Source of the DNA: Ursus arctos
Taxonomy: Eukaryota; Chordata; Mammalia; Carnivora; Ursidae
Assembly (NCBI RefSeq): GCF_023065955.2
Contig: NW_026623100.1
Span: 72,978,727-73,042,726, forward strand
Direction of reading: 5' to 3'
DNA length: 64,000 nucleotides
Part shown: in pieces, positions 56,781 through 64,000 of the stretch
Position numbering within the stretch: the stretch's first letter is position 1
Layout of the letters: every line of letters begins with the position of its first letter
Notes under the pieces: generated by a model
Seen by the model: only the letters and a program-made list of their open reading frames with translations
Told to the model about the DNA's origin: nothing
Database searches by the model: none
Translations under genes and position numbers: made by a program

Positions 56781-58391
56781 CTTCGTGTGGAAAGACAAAG
56801 GAGAATGCTTGTGGGTAACCCTGGCAGTTCTCTCTTGGTAGCCTGATCATGAGTTAGCAGTTCCTCCTTTCCCTAGTAGCATGGGCTTGGTTCAGTCTTA
56901 ACTGTCCAGAAGGTTGTGAGGTAGAACTCGCTGGCAGACTCAGCAGCAGTTTGCAGCTCTGCTCAACAGCTGCACCTGAGCTCAGACTCTCCTTCCTTGA
57001 GCTTGCAGGACTGCCCTTGATGCTTTCCTTATGGAACAGGAAGCAACAAGGAAGCAAAGCGCCTCTCCTTCAGCACAGTCCCAAAGAGAATCTGTTTGCA
57101 CCAGACCCAATCCTACATCTTTCCAGTTCTCGAGAGCATAGGATTCATGCAACTTGCTGACCCTCCTGCCTATGGATCACCAAAGATGCACAAAGTGCTT
57201 GCCCTGAGCCTTTTGCACAAGAACCTGTGATGTGGCTTGCACTTGCTTTCTCTCCCAGTTTACCATTTGTCCTTTCACTTTGTCTTTTGCCTCGAAGACT
57301 GTCCTGGATTTTTCACGCTCATTTGGTTTCAAGAATGATTTATTAAAATCTATGTGATTATGTTGACATGTAATAAAGTAGTTTTCTTCTAAACTTAAAA
57401 TAGCTTCTTTCATTTTTCCGTACATGATATATGATTATCATTTCAGTCCCAGGTCTCCAGCTATACAATTTAGTCCACTGACATCCTGTTATGCAACTTA
57501 GCTTGTAGTACTATTCCGTAGACACATGTAATTTTCTTTTTATTACTCAAGTATGGGCTGATAAATTCTCTTTCTAATGGGAAGAAGCCTATGTATTAAA
57601 TCAGCTGGACAATATAGAATAATATGTACCTTAGGTTAATTATTTATGTGGTATAACACTCTTATCTTTCTAAAAAGCTTTTTGTTATTTAAACTTATGC
57701 CCAAACAGAAAGAAATAACATGATAAGCTTCTACGAACTCACCCTCCATCTACAACAACCAACAATTCACGGCCACTCTGTTCCATCTTTCCTTCCAGCC
57801 TGCCCTACCACCCACTGCTTCGTCACTGGGTCAGCTGCTCACTCCTTTATGTTGTGGGTTCTCAGACTTGTATTATGCTTAGCCAGGCTTTTCTCAGACC
57901 TGTGTTATGCTTAGAGAGGCCAAAGTTATTAAAAAATAGTGATCTATGTTTCTTTCTATTACTTTATTTTTCAAATTTAAATAATTGTACAAATTATTTG
58001 TGGGATTTATTGTGGTCTAATGTGTCCTACTTATTTTTTCCAGATTGCTTTTTAATTGTTCCAGTTTAAATTTATTTAAACAAGCATTTCTTAAATAACT
58101 CATCTTTTCAATAGTGATTTGAAATGTCAAATTGATTCTATAGTAAATGCCCATTGGTGATAGGAATTTTTTTATGTGTATTCTGATATAGCCTACTGAT
58201 CTGCTAATATACAATTTAAATTGCATTTTTAAATGCTTTTTCATCAATATTCATAAGCGATTTTTTCTTTAGTTCTCTTTTTACATCATCTGACAGAATT
58301 TGGTATTAATATTGTGCTAAATTTGTAAAATGGATTTGAAAGATTTTCCTCTTTTTATTGCTGTGAAAGAGTTTAAATAGTATTGGAGATG
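56781..58391. other. non-coding, nothing recognised
   Basis: Overlapping opposing frames at 56854-57160 and others at 57177-58247 have no domains. No repeat recognised apart from AT-rich texture. Confidence 0.4.
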
Positions 58392-58655
58392 TTCACTTTT
58401 ATTTTATTATTTTTTTAATTTAAATTTTACTTAGTTACCATGCAGTACAATATTGTAGAATTGAGTAGAAGTCAGTGATTCATCATTTACATACAGCACA
58501 CAGTGCTCAGCAGGACAAGGGCCCTCCTTAATCCCCATCACCCAGCTAGCCCATCCCCACCCACCTCCCCTCATCGGCCCTCAGTTTGTTATCTATCATT
58601 AGGAGTCTCTTAGGGTCTGTTTCCCTCTCTCTTTTTACCCCTTCCCATATGCTCA

Positions 58656-58657
58656 TC

Positions 58658-58721
<64 letters not shown>

Positions 58722-59271
58722 TTCTTTTCTTTTCTTTCTTTTCTTTCTTCCTTCCTTCCTTCCTTCCTTCCTTCCTTCTTTCTCTTTTTCTCTTTCTTTC
58801 TTTCTTTCTTTCTTTCTCTTTCTTTCTTTCCTTCCTTCCTTCCTTCTTTTTTTTTAGATTTTATTTATCCATTTTAGAGAGAGAGGGAGCTTGAGCGGGG
58901 GTGGAGGACTTGAGGGGAGAGGCAGTGGGAGAAAACCTCAAGCAGACTCTGTGCTGAGCACAGAGCCTGCTGTGGGACTTGATCTGATGACCCTGAGATC
59001 ACAACCCAAGCCAAAATCAAGAAGTGGACACTTAGGGGCACCTGGGTGGCACAGCGGTTAAGCGTCTGCCTTCGGCTCAGGGTGTGATCCCGGCGATCTG
59101 GGATCGAGCCCCACATCAGGCTCTTCTGCTATGAGCCTGCTTCTTCCTCTCCCGCTCCCCCTGCTTGTGTTCCCTCTCTCGCTGGCTGTCTCTATCTCTG
59201 TCAAATAAATAAAATCTTAAAAAAAAAAAAAAAAAAAGTGGACACTTAACCCACTGAGCCAACCAGGAACC
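58656..59271 (-). mobile_element. older CAN-SINE, antisense, tail grown into a long CTTT/CCTT tract
   Basis: The body is 58856-59034 plus 59249-59271 (agattttatttatccatttt, gatgaccctgagatcacaac, then acccactgagccaaccagga). Its reversed tail is a roughly 195-bp (CTTT)/(CCTT) tract at 58656-58850. The left flank gctcatctctttctt and the right flank tctcatctgttctcttt are the likely target duplication. The frame 58586-58894 translates the tract. Confidence 0.9.
59035..59235 (+). mobile_element. young CAN-SINE nested in an older SINE, 13-bp perfect target duplication
   Basis: Presumed ursid subtype: ggggcacctgggtggcacag, cggcgatctgggatcgagcc, tgctatgagcctgcttcttc, then aaataaataaaatcttaaaa. The target duplication aagtggacactta is at 59022-59034 and 59236-59248, cutting the older SINE in its tRNA-like head. 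Confidence 0.98.
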
Positions 59272-59771
59272 TCTCATCTGTTCTCTTTCTTAAATTCCAC
59301 ATATGATTGAGATCATATGATAATTGTCTTTCTCTGACTGACTTATTTCACTTAGCATAATACCCTCCAGTTCCATCCATGTCATTGCAAATGGGAAGAT
59401 TTTATTCTTGTTTGATGGGTGAGTAATGTTCTGCTGTATATAGACCACATCTTTATCCATTCATCAGTCAATGGACATTTGGACTCTTTCCGTAGTTTGG
59501 ATATTGTTGAAGCTGCTATAAACATCAGGGTGCATGTACCCCTTTGAATCTGTACCTTTGTATCCTTTAGATGAATACCTAGTAGTGCAATTGCTGGATC
59601 ATAGTGTAGTTTTATTTTTAACTTTTTGAGGAACCTCCATACTGTTTTCCAGAATGGCCACACCAGTTTGCAGTCCCACCAACAGTGTAAAAGGGTTCCC
59701 TTTTCTCTGTATCCTTGCCAACACCTGTTATTTCTCATGTTATTAATTTTAGCCAGAAATATTTACTTTTA

Positions 59772-61960
59772 AAGTTTGGACACATTTTCCTTGTGAAATC
59801 ATCCGGATCTAGTATTTTTGGTGGATATAGCTTTGAAAACTTTCTCTATTTCTTGTGATAATGGATTGGTTTGGATTTCCTATCTCTTCTGGAGCCAGTT
59901 TTCATATTTCATATTTCATTTAAAAAGTTCTAGTTTTTAGATTCTTCTCTTTTTTTTTTTTTTTCTTTTCTTTGTGATCCAAGTCTAGGTGGTAGGAACA
60001 GTTACCTCTCTTGACCCTGTGAGCATTTGAGCATCAGGCGCTATTCCCTGTGATCCTTTCAGATGACCTCAACTCCAGCTTCAGGAAGTTTCTCACATGC
60101 CTGCACTGATCAGTATTTTGCAGGATACTGGGAGGGTGTTTTGCAGATCTACAGAGGCCTTTGTCTCTGCTGCTCTCTCCTCTCTGGTACTCTATTATGT
60201 CAGCTCTAGCCACCGTGGTCTCCCCAAAGTGTTGGCTCTATTGCCTCAACTCAAGAGGAGATTCTGGCAAAGTCTCAGAGGGCTTTTCCTGGGTTCCTGC
60301 TCCATGATCCATGGTCTGACACTCTAGGCAATAAGCTGGATAGTTGTAGGTTCACCATATTTATTTCCCATCTCCCATTGATCACTGTCTTTCATTGCCT
60401 TCAATCTGTATATGTCTTTTATTTCTAAAAACATATTTAGATTTATACATTGGGGTTTTTTATGCCACTGTTTCTTTCTCTTCTTTGGGTATATTAATAT
60501 CGTTGAAGGCTATTAATAGACATGGGTTGAATGTTTCTTTCCTTTTAGTACATCTATCATTTTTTTCTGTTTTTAAAAATCTCATGGTGTTTCCATTCAT
60601 CATTTCTGTTCTCATGTCTCATTCCTTATAATATGTTTGGCCTTGTCATCTCCATTTTGGGTTGCTCCCAGTTACTTACATGATTATTTGCCCTGGGCCC
60701 AGTCAGCTCGTGATTTGTCACTTTCTGTTGTCATGTCATACTTTCCCTGGGTTCATATACCTCTGATTGTGTTCTCATATTATGGTCATGACTGCTTCAT
60801 AATATTCTTTAAGCTATGGGGATAGATTCGGCTATAATTTTCACCTACTTATATCACAATAGATTTTCTGTTGGATGTTCTTCATCTCGTATTTTTTTCC
60901 AATTCTCTTTTTCCTTTTATCTCACCTTATCATTGCATCCATTTTACTAATGTAAATAGCAATTGTTATTTCTTTTCCTTGTTGACCAAAGGTGTTTTTT
61001 TCTGGATAGCTGGTTTTAGGAATACATATGGAGGAGGAAGCAGAGTCTATTCGGGGGAGACATCTCTTTATGATCCAGGATGTCTCTAAGTGATGCCTTT
61101 AATCCCTTACTGCTCTTTAGCCGACCAAGGCTGGCACCACAGGGCCATTAACAATGCAGTCTTTCTCCTCTCATTTTCCTCAACATCAGACTGTATCCTG
61201 GATTCTAGCTTTTTATATCTAGTTACGGTGGTAAAAAATAAACACATAACTTTAAAGAATATGAAAATCTGAATTCATTTACAAGACTACTTTTCTTGGT
61301 GTTCCATTAGAATAGATTGTTTTGATGATGGTCTCTGAAGCTCTTCATCCTTAGGAAGCAGAGTGTATGACAATTGCGACCTCAACCATGGAGCTGGAGG
61401 TGGAGTCACTGGTGGTTTTGGTCTAGGACATCATCAGTCTGGAAACCAGTTTTATTCCCACTTCTGCTTCTGATTATTTGTTAAAACTCAGTGTTTAATA
61501 AAACTTGTTTTTTTTCTGCCTATTCACAAAGCACTATCGTAGCTGCCAGGCGTAGAAATGTCTACCCCTCCTGTACCACTTGGTAAAATGGGAAAACTAG
61601 TGTGAATGTGCCTGAAGGGTTGAGTGAAAATCTGTTGTTTCTGTCTTCGACCTTCTCAGTGGTCGGGCCAAAGCTTGCCTCTCGGTGTCCTGATATTACC
61701 TCATCCTCATTCTCAGCTCTAGTTCAGATGACCCTCTGACTGCAGGGGCTGGCTCTGCCCAGTTGGAGCCATCTTCCACTTGCTTCTGTTAAACGTCAGG
61801 CTGGCGCTGTTATAGACAGGAAGTCCACAGTTGCTTCGTATATTTTGCTGCCTTAAGAAATCAAATTCAATATCAAAAATAATTTTGTTTTTTCCAAAAT
61901 ATTTTACATTACTGTCTTGTTTGAGGACTCAGGGATGCTTGACCACACAGCGTGGTGATT
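59772..61960. other. non-coding; possible antisense L1 words at 59772-59900
   Basis: Positions 59772-59900 (ttttccttgtgaaatcatcc, gttttcatatttcatatttc) have an antisense L1 texture but cannot be aligned with confidence. The rest has no recognised gene or repeat; hydrophobic short frames at 60395-61089 reflect T-rich DNA. Confidence 0.35.
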
Positions 61961-61968
61961 CTGAACGT

Positions 61969-62075
61969 TCCTCCCTTCTTTCCTTCCTTCCTTCCCTCCC
62001 TCCCTCCTTCCTACCTTCCTTCCTTCCCTCCTGCCGTCCTCCCTTCCTTCTGCCTGCTTGCCTGCCTATCTTTGT
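61969..62075 (+). repeat. (CCTT)n-like polypyrimidine tract
   Basis: Imperfect CCTT, CCCT and CTGC units. Frames on both strands at 61831-62273 include its translation. No SINE body was recognised next to it. Confidence 0.9.
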
Positions 62076-62079
62076 CCCT

Positions 62080-63284
62080 TCCTCTTCTTTGCACACATCA
62101 TGGCGTTCAGATACTTGAAAATGGCATATAGATGATGATACATCGACACCACAATTTAAAATATAGCCAGCTTCAGTGGGTGAGTCATCTTGGTTAGAAA
62201 GGACATATAGTTGACAAATACTCAGAGTCATCTCAGTGCTGTGGTGCATGAACCCAGCACCTGTAAGGGACACTCAGTTGTGACTAGTGAAAAAGTTATG
62301 TGTCTCTATAAGCTTTTATATCTTAGACCAGATGTTTAAATGATTTTTCTCATTCAGTGACCCTGGGTAGGGCTGTATGAAGGGCAGGAATGGAAATCTG
62401 AATAGGCTCTTTCAGATTTAACTTTACCCTGCAGACATAGACATAAAATAGTAAGGTGGAGACGTAGAAAAACAAAAAGGCATAAAATTTAATTATCTTC
62501 TTCTGCTTTCCTTTCTTCCCTCCTATCCTTCCCCAGGGTCTGCACTCAGCCTGGTCTAAAGTAACGGCCCCGTCCTCACTACCTCTTTTTACAGTCCTTC
62601 ATACTTATCTTTAAAGAGAGTTGGAAAATGCCTTTTGTTACTCCCAGCACTTAGCAGAGTCCCGCTGAGCAAGCCAGCTCCCAGGGTGAGGGCATGTCAA
62701 CACTTCCTATGAGCAACTAGCTTCCTTACACTTTGGCAGTTAGACACATGCCCATGAAACACAGTTCTTTCTCTGCTGAATCAGGACATGTAAATGAAGG
62801 AGCTGGGCAGCTAGACTGGAACAGGTGGTAGGATTTTTTTGTTAATTGCGGGGGGGGGGGCTGGCGGTTGCTCTACACCGTGGATGGCTCTGTGTTAGAG
62901 TTGGGGCTGGATAAACAGATGAGTGTGTGAAGTACTGATTAGTTCCTTTGGCCTGCTCAGGGGCTGGGCTAATCAGCAAAGAATCAGACTGTGAGACATA
63001 AAAGAAAAAAGTAGGAAGTACAGTTTTAAGAAAATGCTTTCTGGAACACCAAGCCACTCCTGGTTTCTGAAAATATAGTATAATTATAGTGCAATAGAAC
63101 AGGAAGCAATTTCAGAAGTCAACCTGTCCAGGCATTTAACAGATAGATGCACTGAGGCAAAGAGAGAAGAAGGTCCTCCCAAGGTATGCATTTTATGGAT
63201 GGGATCCTTAATCTGGGAGGGCGCAGTACACAGCTTTTCATCTTCAACATTATCACAGTTGCACTGAGTCTTGGAAGGCTCTCC
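62080..63284. other. non-coding; possible ancient SINE words at 63090-63180
   Basis: The words caatttcagaagtcaacctg and atttaacagatagatgcact with gaggcaaagagagaa are MIR-like but too diverged to call. A G run lies at 62850-62859. No gene recognised. Confidence 0.35.
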
Positions 63285-63442
63285 TATGTACTGTAGGCTG
63301 TTTAGCAGAATTCCTGACCTCTACCCTTTGAATGCCTATTAGCAACCCCTCTAAAGACACAGCAACCAAAAATATCTCCAAACATCATCAAAACCCTATA
63401 GGGGCACATCACCCCTAGTGGAGAACCACTGGTCTAAAATTG
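63285..63442 (+). mobile_element. fossil hAT-like DNA transposon
   Basis: The words ggctgtttagcagaattcct, gacctctaccctttgaatgc, aaaaatatctccaaacatca and the end agtggagaaccactggt share order and wording with the copy at 6463. The right end gagaaccactg is the terminal repeat of that family. Confidence 0.72.
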
Positions 63443-64000
63443 GCTGATGCTGTGCCTGTCTTTGAGTAAAGAGTCTGTGTAGGCCCTCTATATTTGGTGC
63501 GGGATTAGAACATTTCTGAACTTCTCAAGCAGATTTTCATCAGGAAATAGACAACAGGCAGGACTCAAAAGAGAGAGAGTGAGAAATCATGATGGTGGTC
63601 AAGAAAAATGTCAAGTCAGAGTCCAAGCTGTTGTTCATCCCATTTCTCTATAAAGGCTAGGCTACTTCAGCTACTTCCCCAAAGCAAATCATAAGCATGG
63701 TGCTACATGTACGATTTGTCCTTTTTCTGCTATTAACTCATCACCACTCTGGGTATCCGTTTTCCTCTTATTAAATAAGAATATTTGGAGGATATGTTTT
63801 CCACATCTCATCCAGTTTTGATGGTGCTACTCATTCATGTTCTAAAAGTGAAAAGTCCCATAGAGGCTCCCGAATTAAGAGAAAAAAACAAAAACAAAAA
63901 CAAAAACAAACAAAAAAAACCCAACTGTTCTCCCAAACCCTCATAGAAGTCCCAAGCCCCACGAACTTTCCAACCTCCTAATTAAGCACATTTTTCTAAG
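63443..64000. other. non-coding; A-rich (CAAAAA)n at 63883-63921
   Basis: The A-rich run may be the tail of a retroelement, but the sequence before it was not recognised. Nothing else noted. Confidence 0.45.

Larger units (their letters stand above)
58402..59761 (-). mobile_element. L1 3' part, antisense, split by a SINE that holds another SINE
   Basis: Left piece 58402-58655: attatttttttaatttaaat, atcacccagctagcccatcc, ggccctcagtttgttatcta. Right piece 59272-59761: ttccacatatgattgagatc, cataataccctccagttcca, and the reversed ORF2 end, where the minus frame 59382-59738 reads [18 protein letters not shown] and onward. Candidate target duplication: ttcactttta at 58392-58401 and tttactttta at 59762-59771 (9 of 10). 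Confidence 0.9.

Noticed and set aside
58586..58894. 102-codon Phe/Leu/Ser-rich membrane-like protein
   Set aside because: Translation of the CTTT/CCTT tract and adjoining antisense L1.
62842..63057. 71-codon minus-strand frame as a gene
   Set aside because: Covers a G run and unique AT/GC-mixed DNA with no domain; short.

Overview
This window is nuclear DNA from a carnivoran mammal. The best support is at least fourteen copies of the carnivore tRNA-Lys-derived CAN-SINE, with its 5' head near gggcgcctgggtgg, its (AAATA)n tail and its AATAAAATCTTT end. Several young copies carry the head gtggcacagcggttaag and the internal block cctccgctatgagcctgctt. I associate that variant from memory with bears and giant panda (Ursidae), so a bear-like caniform is the best guess. 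MIR, L2, MaLR and hAT fossils fit a placental mammal. I see no protein-coding gene, exon, tRNA, rRNA or snRNA. The open frames are short chance frames or belong to repeats. The window is intergenic DNA or lies inside a very long intron; the sequence alone cannot say which.

Layout. At 1-10 kb there is an old antisense L1 (about 1.09-2.24 kb), an L1 3' end (2.84-3.01 kb), SINEs, and L2, MIR and hAT fragments. Around 9.6-10.4 kb an L1 3' UTR is split by a SINE and a MaLR LTR. At 11-13 kb are two MIRs and L2 ends. At 16.6-18.4 kb and 20.8-23.6 kb are long L2 remnants, one of which still holds a 171-codon open stretch of L2 ORF2. At 26.0-35.4 kb one old L1 has been split by four later insertions, including a younger L1 with its 5' UTR and an internal deletion in ORF2. 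At 38.6-40.4 kb are a hAT element holding a SINE, and a MaLR LTR holding a 517-bp solo LTR with a 6-bp target duplication. At 42.2-48.8 kb are L2, L1M and three younger L1 insertions: one with a probable 3' transduction and one with a twin-priming inversion. At 52-54 kb are an L1M and a SINE. At 58.4-59.8 kb an L1 holds a SINE that holds another SINE. From 59.8 kb to the end the sequence is mostly not recognisable as repeat.

How the parts relate. No genes act together here; the content is a layered record of retrotransposition. The nesting orders the families: MIR, L2 and L1M are oldest, then MaLR and hAT, then older CAN-SINEs and carnivore L1, then the cacagcggttaag SINEs. The solo LTR is younger than the MaLR it interrupts, but is otherwise unplaced. 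I found no previously undescribed biological system. The most informative items are the L1 3' transduction, the solo LTR, the twin-primed L1 and the stacked insertions. Repeat family names were given from memory of the consensus sequences, without any search.
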